DNA of 64,000 nt from Pseudomonas chlororaphis (GCF_001921865.1 NZ_MSCT01000009.1:310001-374000), one strand, 5' to 3'; numbered from the stretch's first letter, positions 46,486-55,610 are shown. The notes: generated by a model from the sequence alone, not told the origin. Program-made: numbers and translations.

Positions 46486-46518
46486 AACAGAAAGCCGGTC
46501 TATAACCGGCTTTCTGTT
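46486..46518. terminator. Hairpin terminator after the DUF6124-type gene
   Basis: AACAGAAAGCCGGT and ACCGGCTTTCTGTT pair perfectly over 14 bp with a five-base loop. The hairpin lies 7 bp past the stop of the minus-strand gene. The T-tract is better on the plus strand (TTATTT) than on the minus strand. Confidence 0.75.
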
Positions 46519-46525
46519 ATTTAAG

Positions 46526-46807
46526 TCATACGCTAAAAGCACGCATCTCAATCACCACCAACACATCCCGTACATCCTGCAGCAACAACCGGGCGGTATT
46601 AGTCACCATGCCAATGTCCTTATCGCTTGAATCTCGCAGCGTAGTGCAGGCCATCAGATTCAGATAATCGAGCGTGGTGCTCAAACGCTCGCTAGCACAC
46701 GCATGCAGATCCACCAATGGCGCATGGCTGTCAATAAACAGCACCGGCCCCTCGCTGGCAATTGGAGTCAGAGGGATAAAACGTTCGGATCGATCTTGAG
46801 TATTCAT
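46526..46807 (-). CDS. Small DUF3077/DUF6124-family protein
   Basis: A 93-residue protein starting MNTQDRSERFIPLTPIASEG, then LFIDSHAPLVDLHACASERL and the C-terminal LLLQDVRDVLVVIEMRAF. This is a small Pseudomonas-restricted family, often present in several copies per genome; its role is unknown. An upstream in-frame start at 46945 would read through leader sequence and is rejected. GGAAG lies about 10 bases before the ATG. A terminator-like hairpin sits in the leader directly upstream, suggesting attenuation. Confidence 0.8.
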   Translation of the reverse strand: MNTQDRSERFIPLTPIASEGPVLFIDSHAPLVDLHACASERLSTTLDYLNLMACTTLRDSSDKDIGMVTNTARLLLQDVRDVLVVIEMRAFSV

Positions 46808-46830
46808 GGCGTCGTTTCTTCCAAAAAAAA

Positions 46831-46869
46831 TGAAAAATCGCCACCTGTTGCTGCGAATCAACTGGTGGC
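46831..46869 (-). promoter_or_regulatory. Leader terminator hairpin (attenuator candidate) of the DUF6124-type gene
   Basis: On the minus strand the leader holds a hairpin of GCCACC-A-GTTG and CAAC-A-GGTGGC (46840-46869) with loop ATTCGCAG. It is followed at once by GATTTTTCATTTTTTTT, a classic intrinsic terminator ending about 15 bp before the start codon. The loop's TTCGCAG is complementary to CTGCGAA just upstream in the transcript (46883-46889), offering an alternative pairing. The 432-bp gap 46808-47239 holds no other gene. Confidence 0.7.
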
Positions 46870-47214
46870 AGCTGTACGCGGGTTCGCAGACCGAGGAAAG
46901 AAACAAACCCGGCAGACCCGGAGGTCTCCCACGCACAGCCGCCATAAACGGAACGCAGGCGGAGTTTGCCTGAGTTGTTGTTGACTGTGGTGTTTGATTC
47001 TTTCTTTTGGGCTGCGAAACCCTGCCGCTGACCGGAGTCAGCAGACAGAGGAACTATAGGCCTGGGAGTCATGGCAGCGCTGTAGGATCTATCTAGTTCG
47101 CCTGTAAGGGCCGTCTGTGTTTGCCTCCCCCCTCCAGCCAATAGAGCGCTACCAACCCTATAGGTACGCCTGAGCAATCGCAGCGCGCCGAATTGGGGTC
47201 GCTGCGCGGCCCAT

Positions 47215-47243
47215 CGCAGCCTCGCGGGCTCGGCAGCGGCTAC
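47215..47243. repeat. Half copy of the GTAGCCGCTGCC repeat family
   Basis: CGCAGCCTCGCGGGCTCGGC followed by AGCGGCTAC forms one arm of the family seen at 14296, 23188, 28646 and 35748. It overlaps the stop of the GNAT gene at 47240. Confidence 0.6.
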
Positions 47244-47701
47244 GGGGGCGGGGGGAGTTGGCGTTGCATGATCAGGGTGCGTTCTTCGCCGTGGTGTTGC
47301 TCGCGCAGGGTGTGGAAGCCCAGTTTGGCGTAGAAGCCTTCGGCGGTGAGGGAGGAGGGGACGGTGAGCTGGGTGGCGCCGGTGGTCAGGGCGTGGCGTT
47401 CGAGTTCGGCCAGCAGTTGGCGGCCGATGCCTTGGCCTTGGTGTTCGGGGGCGATGAAGACGGAGCGCACCATGTGGCCGTCGAGGCTGGCGGTGCCGAT
47501 GATTTCGCCGGCGGCCTGGGCCACGAATACCTGGCGTTTGCTTAATAGCTGGCGCACGGCCTGTGGGCTGAAGTTTTGTTGGACCTGGGCGATGACGGCG
47601 GCGGGGTAGTCCTGGGCGTTGCTGGTGTGCAGGGTGGCGATGATCAGGCGGCTGATGGCGTCGGCGTCTGGTTCGTGGGCGGGGCGGATTTCACAGTCCA
47701 T
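47240..47701 (-). CDS. GNAT-family N-acetyltransferase
   Basis: A 153-residue acetyltransferase with motif A (RSVFIAPEHQGQGIGRQLLA) and the FYAKLGFHTL motif B. The N-terminal CEIRPAHEPDADAISRLI is the usual GNAT beginning. The substrate is unknown. It marks the return to high-GC core sequence right of the island. Confidence 0.87.
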   Translation of the reverse strand: MDCEIRPAHEPDADAISRLIIATLHTSNAQDYPAAVIAQVQQNFSPQAVRQLLSKRQVFVAQAAGEIIGTASLDGHMVRSVFIAPEHQGQGIGRQLLAELERHALTTGATQLTVPSSLTAEGFYAKLGFHTLREQHHGEERTLIMQRQLPPPP

Positions 47702-47718
47702 GTGGTGGGTTCCTTGCG

Positions 47719-48363
47719 CTACCGGGGAATAATCCCGTGATCGATGGCGTATTTGACCAGCGCCGCCGGTTTGTCGATGTTGAGTTTGCGGCGGATGCTC
47801 AGGCGGTGGGTTTCCACGGTGCGTACGCTGATGTCGAGGTCCCGGGCCATTTCCTTGTTGTTCATCCCTTGGGCCATTTTGTACAGCACCTGGCTTTCGC
47901 GGGGGGTGAGTTCGTTGTCGGTGGGTTTGTCGGCGATCAGGCGTTGGGCGATGTCGGCGCTGTAGAAGGTGCCGCCGCTGCCGATGGCTTCGATGGCGGC
48001 GATGATTTCCCGCGAGGGGGCGTTTTTCAGCACGTAGCCGCTGGCGCCCGCGCGCAGGGATTCGCTGACGTATTCGTGGTTGTCGTACATGCTCAGGATC
48101 AGCACCTTGAGCGCCGGGTAGCGGCTGCGCAGCAGGCGGGTCAGTTCGAGGCCGTTGATGTCGGGCAGGCCGATGTCGACCAGCAGCAGGTCCGGTTGGC
48201 AGCGGCCGACCAGTGCAATGGCCTCGGCGCCGCTCTCGGCTTCGCCCACCACTTCCAGGGGCGCCATGACGCCCAGCAGCGCCTTGATGCCGTCGCGGAC
48301 CAGGGAGTGATCGTCGACCAGGGCGACGCGGATCGGGGAGGGCAGGTTCATCGGGGTGTTCAC
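47719..48363 (-). CDS. NarL/LuxR-type response regulator
   Basis: A 214-residue regulator (210 from an internal ATG at 48351). The receiver domain shows VALVDDHSLVRDG and the phospho-acceptor aspartate in LLLVDIGLPDINGLEL. The C-terminal LuxR helix-turn-helix reads LTPRESQVLYKMAQGMNNKE then RDLDISVRTVETHRL. It lies 17 bp after its cognate kinase gene and is divergent from the CstA/BtsT-type transporter gene, whose promoter region has a NarL-like palindrome. Confidence 0.93.
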   Translation of the reverse strand: MNTPMNLPSPIRVALVDDHSLVRDGIKALLGVMAPLEVVGEAESGAEAIALVGRCQPDLLLVDIGLPDINGLELTRLLRSRYPALKVLILSMYDNHEYVSESLRAGASGYVLKNAPSREIIAAIEAIGSGGTFYSADIAQRLIADKPTDNELTPRESQVLYKMAQGMNNKEMARDLDISVRTVETHRLSIRRKLNIDKPAALVKYAIDHGIIPR

Positions 48364-48380
48364 TCTTATTGTCTGGTGGG

Positions 48381-49748
48381 TCAGCGTTTGCCGGCGGGCC
48401 GTTGCATGGGCAGCAGGATATCCAGTTCGCTTCGGCCCGGCACGGAAACCAGCTCGAAGCGGCCGCCGAAATGTTCGACCCGTTCGCGGATATTACGCAA
48501 GCCGATGCCGGCGTGCCGCCGTTCGACCTGGGCGACGTTGAAGCCGACGCCGTCGTCCACCAGGGTCAGACGCAGGTGTTCCGCCGAGCCGTGCAGGGTG
48601 ATGTGGACGTTGTGCGCCTGGGCATGGCGTTCGATATTGCTCAGGCCTTCCTGGACGATGCGGAACAGCGACACCGCGGCGCCGTCCGCCAGGTGGCAGT
48701 CGAATTCGTTGTCGTCGTAGGTCACCCGCAGCCCGCTGCGCTGCTCGAACTCCGCCGCCAGCTGGCCGATGGCGGCCGACAGGCCCAGGGTGTCGAGCAG
48801 GGACGAGCGCAGGTCGTGGGACAGGCTGCGCACCTCGCCAATCGCATCGCCCAGGCGCTCAGTGGCGTCTTTCAGGGTGTTTAAACCCTTGCTCTCGGCC
48901 TGTCCGTTTTCCAGCAGGTGGCTGGCCAGTTCGAACTGGAACTTGATCGAGACCAGCAGTTGGCTGATGCCGTCGTGCAGTTCGCGGGACACCCGTGAGC
49001 GCTCTTCCTCTTGCAGGCTGACGATGCGCTGGGTCAGGCGTTGCAGTTTCTTGTCCGCCAGGCGCTGTTCGCTGACGTTGAGGGTCATGCCGGTGGCGAA
49101 CACGAACAGCACCGCCACCAGGGCGACTGCGGCAATCGCCAGCATGGTCTTGCGGATGTCCTGGGCTACTTCGGCGCGGGCCTGTTGCGTGGCGCGTTCG
49201 ACGTCTTCCAGGTAGATGCCGGTGCCTAGCATCCAGCCCCAGCGGTCGAGCATCACCACGTAGGCCAGCTTGTCGGTGACCTGGCCGGAGGAGGGCTTGT
49301 TCCAGGCGTAGCGCTGGAAGCCTTCGCCCGACTGCGCGCTCTTGAGCAGCGCCTGGATCACCGGCAGGCCGTGGGGGTCTTTCATGTCCCACAGGTAGCG
49401 GCCCACCAGCTCCGACTGTCGCGCGTGCATCAGGCTGCGGCCCTCGCGGTCGTAGACGAAGAAGTAGCCGTTGATGCCGAAGCTGAGCTTGCGCAGTTCT
49501 TCCAGCACTTGCTGCTGGGCGCGGGCGTCGCCCTGGCCGTTGGCGTACAGCGGCTCGATCAGGCTGCGGGCCATTTCCACGTAGTTTTTCAGTTCCGCGC
49601 GCTTGCTCGCCAGGATGCTGTCTTCGATCAGCTGCGCCTGCTGGTCGCCCAGTTGCCGGTTGAGGGAAATCACCAGGGCGCAGATGACGGCGATGGCCAG
49701 CACCAGCGGCAGGATCCCAAGGGCGACGATCTTGTGTTTGAGCTGCAT
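48381..49748 (-). CDS. Cache-domain sensor histidine kinase (HisKA_3)
   Basis: A 455-residue kinase from the ATG at 49748, which follows AGGAG. It has one membrane helix at 8-30, an extracytoplasmic single-Cache domain (about 35-190, with LRKLSFGINGYFFVYDREGR and WGWMLGTGIYLEDVER), a second membrane helix, a HisKA_3 phospho-acceptor in VSRELHDGISQLLVSIKF, and an HATPase with VDDGVGFN and GIGLRNIRERVE. Cache_2 domains commonly bind small carboxylates such as pyruvate, which fits the divergent CstA/BtsT gene. Confidence 0.92.
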   Translation of the reverse strand: MQLKHKIVALGILPLVLAIAVICALVISLNRQLGDQQAQLIEDSILASKRAELKNYVEMARSLIEPLYANGQGDARAQQQVLEELRKLSFGINGYFFVYDREGRSLMHARQSELVGRYLWDMKDPHGLPVIQALLKSAQSGEGFQRYAWNKPSSGQVTDKLAYVVMLDRWGWMLGTGIYLEDVERATQQARAEVAQDIRKTMLAIAAVALVAVLFVFATGMTLNVSEQRLADKKLQRLTQRIVSLQEEERSRVSRELHDGISQLLVSIKFQFELASHLLENGQAESKGLNTLKDATERLGDAIGEVRSLSHDLRSSLLDTLGLSAAIGQLAAEFEQRSGLRVTYDDNEFDCHLADGAAVSLFRIVQEGLSNIERHAQAHNVHITLHGSAEHLRLTLVDDGVGFNVAQVERRHAGIGLRNIRERVEHFGGRFELVSVPGRSELDILLPMQRPAGKR

Positions 49749-49870
49749 GTCTACTCCTGCCTGGGCGCGGCTGCGGGCCGTCCGCGGTACGGCCAAGGCC
49801 CGGCATCATAGGCCAAAAGATACGCTTGGCCAGTAGCACCGCGGTAGAGCGCGACCGGTGGGGCGAGTCG

Positions 49871-49892
49871 GTCTACGTAGAACTACGTAGAC
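49871..49892. promoter_or_regulatory. 22-bp perfect palindrome, predicted response-regulator site for the transporter promoter
   Basis: The arms GTCTACGTAG and CTACGTAGAC are perfect with a two-base centre. A related GCGTACGTAG lies next to it (49895-49904). Tandem TACGTA-type half-sites are typical of NarL/LuxR-type regulators. The site lies about 130 bp upstream of the cstA-like ATG and about 120 bp upstream of the kinase gene, so it could serve both. Confidence 0.65.
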
Positions 49893-50018
49893 AGCGCGTA
49901 CGTAGTAACGCGGATTTATTTGTCGACGGCAGGCGCGGATATTGGGCCCGCTCCGCACAGCGGACACCATTATAAAAAATTACCGCCGCAGTCATCGACT
50001 GTCGGCAGGAGACACGCA

Positions 50019-52076
50019 ATGACCCGTCTGGCTAAACACCTCGCCTGGTTTGCCGTGGCTGTCCTGGGAGCGGTTGCGCTGAGTGTCGTGGCCTTGCGCC
50101 GCGGCGAAGCCATCAACGCCCTCTGGATCGTCGTCGCCGCCGTCGCTATCTACCTGGTTGCCTACCGCTACTACAGCCTGTTCATCGCCAATAACGTGAT
50201 GCAACTCGATGCGCGCCGGGCCACCCCCGCCGTGCTCAACAACGACGGTCTGGACTACGTACCGACCAACAAACACATCCTCTTCGGCCACCACTTCGCG
50301 GCCATTGCCGGCGCGGGGCCTCTGGTGGGCCCGGTATTGGCGGCGCAGATGGGCTACCTGCCCGGCACCCTGTGGCTGATCGCCGGGGTGGTGCTGGCCG
50401 GCGCGGTGCAGGACTTCATGGTCCTGTTCCTCTCCACCCGGCGCAACGGCCGCTCCCTGGGCGACATGGTCCGCGAGGAAATGGGCCGCATCCCCGGCAC
50501 CATCGCCCTGTTCGGCTGCTTCCTGATCATGATCATCATCCTCGCGGTGCTGGCGCTGATCGTGGTCAAGGCCCTGGCCGAGAGCCCGTGGGGCATCTTC
50601 ACAGTGATGGCGACCATCCCGATCGCGATGTTCATGGGCGTGTACATGCGCTACATCCGCCCGGGCCGCATCGGCGAGATCTCGATCATCGGCGTGCTCC
50701 TGCTGCTGGGCTCGATCTGGCTGGGCGGGCAGATCGCCGCCGACCCGGTGTGGGCCAAGGCCTTCACCTTCACCGGCGTGCAGATCACCTGGATGCTGAT
50801 CGGCTACGGTTTCGTCGCCGCGGTGCTGCCGGTGTGGCTGATCCTGGCGCCGCGGGACTACCTGTCGACCTTCCTCAAGATCGGCACCATCATCGCCCTG
50901 GCGATCGGCATCCTGATCACCATGCCCGAGCTGAAAATGCCGGCCCTGACCCAGTTCACCGACGGCACCGGACCGGTATGGAAGGGCGGCCTGTTCCCAT
51001 TCCTGTTCATCACCATCGCCTGCGGCGCGGTGTCCGGCTTCCATGCGCTGATCTCCTCGGGGACCACGCCCAAGCTGCTGGATAACGAAACCAACGCCCG
51101 CTACATCGGTTACGGCGGCATGTTGATGGAATCCTTCGTGGCTATCATGGCGATGGTTGCCGCCTCGGTGATCGAGCCGGGCGTGTACTTCGCCATGAAC
51201 AGCCCGGCGGCCATCGTCGGCGGCGACGTGGTGACGGTGGCACAGACCGTCAGCAGTTGGGGCTTTGCCATCACCCCTGATCAGTTGCAGGCGGTGGCCA
51301 AGGACATCGGCGAAACCACCATCCTCGCCCGTGCCGGCGGCGCGCCGACCCTGGCGGTGGGCATCGCGCAGATCCTGCACACGGTGCTGCCGGGCGAGAA
51401 CACCATGGCCTTCTGGTACCACTTCGCGATCCTGTTCGAGGCGCTGTTCATCCTCACAGCGGTGGACGCCGGCACTCGCGCCGGGCGCTTCATGCTGCAG
51501 GACCTGCTGGGTTCCTTCGTGCCGGCGCTGAAACGCACCGAATCCTGGACCGCCAACCTGATCGCTACGGCCGGCTGCGTGGCCCTCTGGGGTTACCTGC
51601 TGTACCAGGGCGTGATCGACCCGCTGGGCGGCATCAACACCCTGTGGCCGCTGTTCGGCATCTCCAACCAGATGCTGGCCGGTATCGCCCTGATGCTCGG
51701 CACCGTGGTGCTGATCAAGATGAAGCGCCAGCGCTACATCTGGGTGACCCTGCTGCCGGCGGCCTGGCTGCTGATCTGCACCACCACCGCGGGCCTGATC
51801 AAACTGTTCGACCCAAGCCCGGCGGTGGGTTTCCTGGCCCTGGCGAAGAAGTACAGCGATGCCCTGGCCGCCGGCCAGGTGGTGGCCCCGGCCAAGAGCA
51901 TCGAGCAGATGCAGCACGTGATCTTCAACGCCTACACCAACGCCACGCTGACGGTGCTGTTCCTGCTGGTGGTCTTCAGCATCCTGTTCTACGCGCTCAA
52001 GGTCGGAATCGCCGCCTGGGGCAACAAGGAACGCACGGATAAAGAAGCGCCGTTCCAGGCCCTGCCGGATGCGTAA
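50019..52076 (+). CDS. cstA: CstA/BtsT-family carbon starvation/pyruvate transporter
   Basis: A 685-residue polytopic protein from the ATG at 50019, after CAGGAG. CstA hallmarks are clear: [54 protein letters not shown] and [19 protein letters not shown]. Family members import pyruvate (BtsT, CstA) or peptides during carbon limitation. The gene is followed by ybdD and divergent from a Cache-type two-component system, which supports substrate-induced expression. Confidence 0.93.
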   Translation: MTRLAKHLAWFAVAVLGAVALSVVALRRGEAINALWIVVAAVAIYLVAYRYYSLFIANNVMQLDARRATPAVLNNDGLDYVPTNKHILFGHHFAAIAGAGPLVGPVLAAQMGYLPGTLWLIAGVVLAGAVQDFMVLFLSTRRNGRSLGDMVREEMGRIPGTIALFGCFLIMIIILAVLALIVVKALAESPWGIFTVMATIPIAMFMGVYMRYIRPGRIGEISIIGVLLLLGSIWLGGQIAADPVWAKAFTFTGVQITWMLIGYGFVAAVLPVWLILAPRDYLSTFLKIGTIIALAIGILITMPELKMPALTQFTDGTGPVWKGGLFPFLFITIACGAVSGFHALISSGTTPKLLDNETNARYIGYGGMLMESFVAIMAMVAASVIEPGVYFAMNSPAAIVGGDVVTVAQTVSSWGFAITPDQLQAVAKDIGETTILARAGGAPTLAVGIAQILHTVLPGENTMAFWYHFAILFEALFILTAVDAGTRAGRFMLQDLLGSFVPALKRTESWTANLIATAGCVALWGYLLYQGVIDPLGGINTLWPLFGISNQMLAGIALMLGTVVLIKMKRQRYIWVTLLPAAWLLICTTTAGLIKLFDPSPAVGFLALAKKYSDALAAGQVVAPAKSIEQMQHVIFNAYTNATLTVLFLLVVFSILFYALKVGIAAWGNKERTDKEAPFQALPDA

Positions 52077-52090
52077 CGAGGACTGCAACC

Positions 52091-52288
52091 ATGTTCAATG
52101 ACCTGAGTCGCCTCGGTAAATACCTCGGTCAGGCCGCGCGCCTGATGGTCGGCATGCCCGACTACGACACTTACGTCGAGCATATGCAGGCCAAGCATCC
52201 GGACCAGCCGGTGATGAGCTACGAGGCGTTCTTTCGGGAGCGCCAGGAGGCGAAGTACGGCGGCAAGGCGGGACCGAAGTGTTGTTGA
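52091..52288 (+). CDS. YbdD/YjiX-family small protein (DUF466)
   Basis: A 65-residue protein with the family pattern [20 protein letters not shown] and [15 protein letters not shown], ending in CC. Members nearly always follow a cstA-type gene and are thought to support its transport activity. It starts 14 bp after the transporter stop and has an ACGAGG ribosome site. A terminator follows at once. Confidence 0.93.
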   Translation: MFNDLSRLGKYLGQAARLMVGMPDYDTYVEHMQAKHPDQPVMSYEAFFRERQEAKYGGKAGPKCC

Positions 52289-52294
52289 GTGAAT

Positions 52295-52324
52295 GAAAAA
52301 ACCGGCTGGGAGGCCGGTTTTTTT
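52295..52324 (+). terminator. Rho-independent terminator of the cstA-ybdD operon
   Basis: AAAAAACCGGC and GCCGGTTTTTTT form a hairpin with a TGGGAG loop and a strong T-tract, starting 7 bp after the ybdD stop. Confidence 0.93.
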
Positions 52325-52350
52325 ATGGGGGGAATTTGTGCTGTCGAGGG

Positions 52351-53007
52351 TTACCAACTGCCATAGGGAATGCCGTATTGCTCTATGTAGCGTTTGGATT
52401 TCTCGCTGACCTTGTAGGCGTAACGCCCATTGTTTTTTCCTTGGTCCGGTCCTAATGGCTCAACTTCGGCCTGGGTTCGGGCGACTTTGATTGGGTGATG
52501 GCATTCGTCCCTGACCCAGACTTGTACGATGCCGCCCGGGGCTAAGCCTATATGGACCGATGCCATATAGCGGGCGGTCTGGTGTGGGGTTGCCGGGCAG
52601 CGGCGGTGAGTTGAGGCAAACATGATTTTTCGAGCCTCTTCGGGGATATCCACCCACGCCCGATAAGTCTGTGGCTCTACGATGGATTGCCAGCGCACGT
52701 AAATACGCTTTGGGAGGTCTGCGCCAACTACTGACTTACCATTGCCTCCTACTCCACCCCCCCAGCCCCTGGCCCACTCTTTGTCGTAACCGAGATTGCC
52801 GCTTGCAGCGGAGCCACCACCCGTACGGGTGAACAGCTTGCCATTGATGTCTTCAACGGCACTGTCTTCAACCCAAACTTTCATGTAGTAGGGCTCGATA
52901 AAACCAAGCTCCCACCAAGGATCTTTCGGATCGTTTTTTCCGGAAAGCGGATCAGCGTGACAGCCACTTAACAGCAGGGCGCCCAGCAGGGCGATGAATA
53001 CTCTCAT
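52351..53007 (-). CDS. DUF2931-family lipoprotein, probable Tle1 immunity protein
   Basis: A 218-residue lipoprotein from the ATG at 53007. The signal MRVFIALLGALLLSGC ends in a lipobox, and the mature part contains DPWWELGFIEPYYMKVWVED and PKRIYVRWQSIVEPQTYRAW, typical of DUF2931. The start codon shares one base with the stop of the upstream DUF2235 effector gene (TAATG), a sign of tight coupling. Periplasmic DUF2931 lipoproteins are known partners of Tle phospholipase effectors and would protect the cell from kin attack. Confidence 0.82.
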   Translation of the reverse strand: MRVFIALLGALLLSGCHADPLSGKNDPKDPWWELGFIEPYYMKVWVEDSAVEDINGKLFTRTGGGSAASGNLGYDKEWARGWGGGVGGNGKSVVGADLPKRIYVRWQSIVEPQTYRAWVDIPEEARKIMFASTHRRCPATPHQTARYMASVHIGLAPGGIVQVWVRDECHHPIKVARTQAEVEPLGPDQGKNNGRYAYKVSEKSKRYIEQYGIPYGSW

Positions 53008-54581
53008 TACCAAAGCGTCCAATCAGGTACGTGAGGATGTTGCACACGCACAGCATCCGCCGTGGGGGCATTGATATAGACGACTTTAAGACTGCCGCCA
53101 TCCCGTTTACCCAGCGGGTGGTTCCAGTGGGCCGAGAGATGGATATAGCGCAGTTTGAGCATCGTCTCCTCGGCCGGCGTTGTACTGTAGTCACCGGCGA
53201 CAAATCTGTCACAAAGGGTTTGAAGCTCCGATGGAATTGCATATTCGGTTGTTTCTGGGATTTCTTGGAGCTGCACACCGTTCTCCTTGGCCAGTTCATA
53301 CATGACGCGCAGATATACCCTCGACAGTTTATTGCTCATGGGTCTCTTGAGCTGCAGGCCGGCATACACCCGTTTTCTTTGTGGTCCAAGGCGGTCCTGT
53401 GAATCCTGCGGCAGCAATAGCGGCTCCGGTGTGACAATTTCCAGCCATTGCGCGGGCCAACCTTTCGCCAGCCAGCGGGTTCTTGCCTGGACCGCGTCCC
53501 GGTAAATCGAGGTCTGGGTCACCTCGGTATTGATCGAAACTTCCAGCGCTTGCATCGGGCTGACCAGTACACATTCCTGCACCTCATCCAGATAACCGCC
53601 ACCGATATCCGAATGCGCACCGGGCAGGGTGATCTCCACATGATCGGGCTTGACCTGGCTCAGGGCAAAGTTGGCCCGGTACTCGTCGCGGGCGACCAGT
53701 TGCACCACCGAGCGAAAATAGCGGCGATCGAGATGGAGCTTGATACCAGGAGCAATGGCGCTGCGCACATTGCCCAGATTGCTCAGCCCGGCAACCGACG
53801 GCACGGTGTCGAACAGGCCGATAAAACCCATATCGACATCGTGGCCGTATTGTCGGTTGAAGTTGGGACTGAAGGCATTGGAGTGGTCATGCAGAATCAG
53901 TTGAAGCGGCCCAAGCCAGCGCACGATTTCATTGGCGAAATGTCGGGCTGCCGCCGCGCCTCGGCTAAAGCCGAAGGCATCGAAGGTCAGAGCAGTGATT
54001 TCGCTTTCGGGAAAGTCTTCCTGGACTTCACTGATACGCTGCTTGATCGCACGAAATGCGTTCTGTACGCACCCTGAAACTCCTGTGTCACCACGCCCTG
54101 TACCCGAGGTGAGCAGGCTGTCTTTTTCACCTGCCTGTGTGCCGATGCCATCAATATAGATTGAGCGATAGGCGCGCTTTTGCAGTTCCTCACCCTCTAT
54201 TTTTCGGTTGGAATAGTACAAATCACTCAACCGCTTAACATTGCTCACATCATTCCCATAACTACTCTCCGGATCGCTCATATACGGTTTGCAACTGGCA
54301 TCGATGTCTTTGAGGACGATGGCATGCTGAGCCCCGCAAATCTCACCCATCGCCGAGTTGCCAGCATTGTTGCCAGTACCGTCGAAAAACACCCCGATAC
54401 GCAGCGCCACCTGAACCTTCTCGGGCGGTGGGGCGGGCTCCTTGGCGTATTTCTCGTACTGCGCCCACAGCTGTTCGCCGTAGCTGGGCTGTTCGGTTTC
54501 AGCGGCGCGTTTGGCGGGGCGCTGGTTGGGGTTGACGGGCCGAAGCACGCGAGGTATCGGCCCGGGTCCGTTGTTGGCCAT
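53007..54581 (-). CDS. DUF2235 phospholipase, Tle1-type T6SS effector
   Basis: A 524-residue alpha/beta hydrolase. FFDGTGNN (65-72) opens the DUF2235 domain. The catalytic triad is readable: Ser206 in GFSRGAAAARHFAN, Asp258 in GLFDTVPSVAG and His323 in PGAHSDIGGGY. GFSRG is the GxSxG form seen in Tle1 lipases, which cleave phospholipids in target membranes. The protein has no signal peptide, consistent with T6SS delivery. No VgrG, PAAR or adaptor gene lies in the window, so delivery would depend on a spike encoded elsewhere. Confidence 0.87.
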   Translation of the reverse strand: MANNGPGPIPRVLRPVNPNQRPAKRAAETEQPSYGEQLWAQYEKYAKEPAPPPEKVQVALRIGVFFDGTGNNAGNSAMGEICGAQHAIVLKDIDASCKPYMSDPESSYGNDVSNVKRLSDLYYSNRKIEGEELQKRAYRSIYIDGIGTQAGEKDSLLTSGTGRGDTGVSGCVQNAFRAIKQRISEVQEDFPESEITALTFDAFGFSRGAAAARHFANEIVRWLGPLQLILHDHSNAFSPNFNRQYGHDVDMGFIGLFDTVPSVAGLSNLGNVRSAIAPGIKLHLDRRYFRSVVQLVARDEYRANFALSQVKPDHVEITLPGAHSDIGGGYLDEVQECVLVSPMQALEVSINTEVTQTSIYRDAVQARTRWLAKGWPAQWLEIVTPEPLLLPQDSQDRLGPQRKRVYAGLQLKRPMSNKLSRVYLRVMYELAKENGVQLQEIPETTEYAIPSELQTLCDRFVAGDYSTTPAEETMLKLRYIHLSAHWNHPLGKRDGGSLKVVYINAPTADAVRVQHPHVPDWTLW

Positions 54582-54684
54582 GGGTGGTCCCTGATGCGGT
54601 TGAGGGTGCTGGCAACCGTACCGGGAAGGGTGGGCGATGGAGTTAGGAGGAATCTGTAAGAGGCAGAGCCGGGGCTGATTTGGT

Positions 54685-54757
54685 TGTAGGAGCGGTTTAT
54701 TGCCGGGGTGTTTTTGTTGTTTGGGCGGGCGCTATCGCGAGCAAGCTCGCTCCTACA
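54685..54757. repeat. Degenerate REP pair
   Basis: A partial left half TGTAGGAGCGG (54685) and a full right half ATCGCGAGCAAGCTCGCTCC ending TACA (54757) lie between the effector gene and the TauE gene. Confidence 0.7.
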
Positions 54758-54785
54758 GGGGGAGGAGGTGCTCGCGATTATGAGG

Positions 54786-55610
54786 TTAGCGCCAGGCGCC
54801 GAGCGCGCCGAGGCTGAGCATGACGGCAGCCAGCATGCCGACCAGCGCAAACAGTTGCTGCAAGCGCGGCCCGGCCAGGTAGCGGGCGACCTGCCTGCCG
54901 GCGATCAGCCCCAGTACGGCGCCCAGGGCGAAGGGCGCGCCCACCGCCCAGTGCATCACGCCGCTGAGGCTGGCGGTGACCACGCTGCCGGTGGACACCA
55001 GGGCGATCACCGCCAATGAGGTGGCGACGATGCTTTTGCTGTCGAGGTTGGTATAGCGGGTCAGCGCCGGGATGATGACGAAGCCGCCGCCGACGCCGAG
55101 CAGCCCGGACAGCAGCCCCGAGAGCATGCCGGTGACGGTCAGCGCGCGGGCGCAGGGCAGGGTCCAGCGCAGGCGGCCTTGCAGCGGGTTGAGCACGCAG
55201 GGCTGGAAGGCAGCGCGGGGCGCGGGCTGGCCGTGGCGCAGTTCGCGGGTGGCCTTGAGCAGGATGCGCCCGCAGGCGTACAGCAGCACCGCGGAAAACA
55301 GCAGGGCCAGCGGCGGGTTGGGCAGGCGGTGGGCCAGCCACAGGCCGAGCGGGGCGGTGAGGATGCCGATGGCGGCGACGAAGCCGGCAGCGCGGTAGCG
55401 CACGATGCCTTCGCGCAACCCCAGCACCGCGCCCACGGCGGCCGCCAGGCCCACCGCGAGCAGGCCGATGGGCGCCGCCTCGACCATGCTCAGGCCCAGG
55501 CCGAATACCAGCAGCGGCACCGCGAGAATCCCGCCGCCGGCGCCGGTCAGGGCCAGGATCAGGCCGATCAGGGCACCCAGTCCGGCGCCCAGCAGATTGT
55601 ACTCAGTCAT
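54786..55610 (-). CDS. TauE/SafE-family sulfite/anion exporter
   Basis: A 274-residue membrane protein from the ATG at 55610. It has two TauE repeats, each with a GxGGG-type start (ILALTGAGGGILAVPLLVFG and SGLLGVGGGFVIIPALTR). The ATG overlaps the SQR stop by four bases (ATGA). In this sulfide-oxidation cluster it would export sulfite or thiosulfate made by persulfide oxidation. Confidence 0.9.
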   Translation of the reverse strand: MTEYNLLGAGLGALIGLILALTGAGGGILAVPLLVFGLGLSMVEAAPIGLLAVGLAAAVGAVLGLREGIVRYRAAGFVAAIGILTAPLGLWLAHRLPNPPLALLFSAVLLYACGRILLKATRELRHGQPAPRAAFQPCVLNPLQGRLRWTLPCARALTVTGMLSGLLSGLLGVGGGFVIIPALTRYTNLDSKSIVATSLAVIALVSTGSVVTASLSGVMHWAVGAPFALGAVLGLIAGRQVARYLAGPRLQQLFALVGMLAAVMLSLGALGAWR

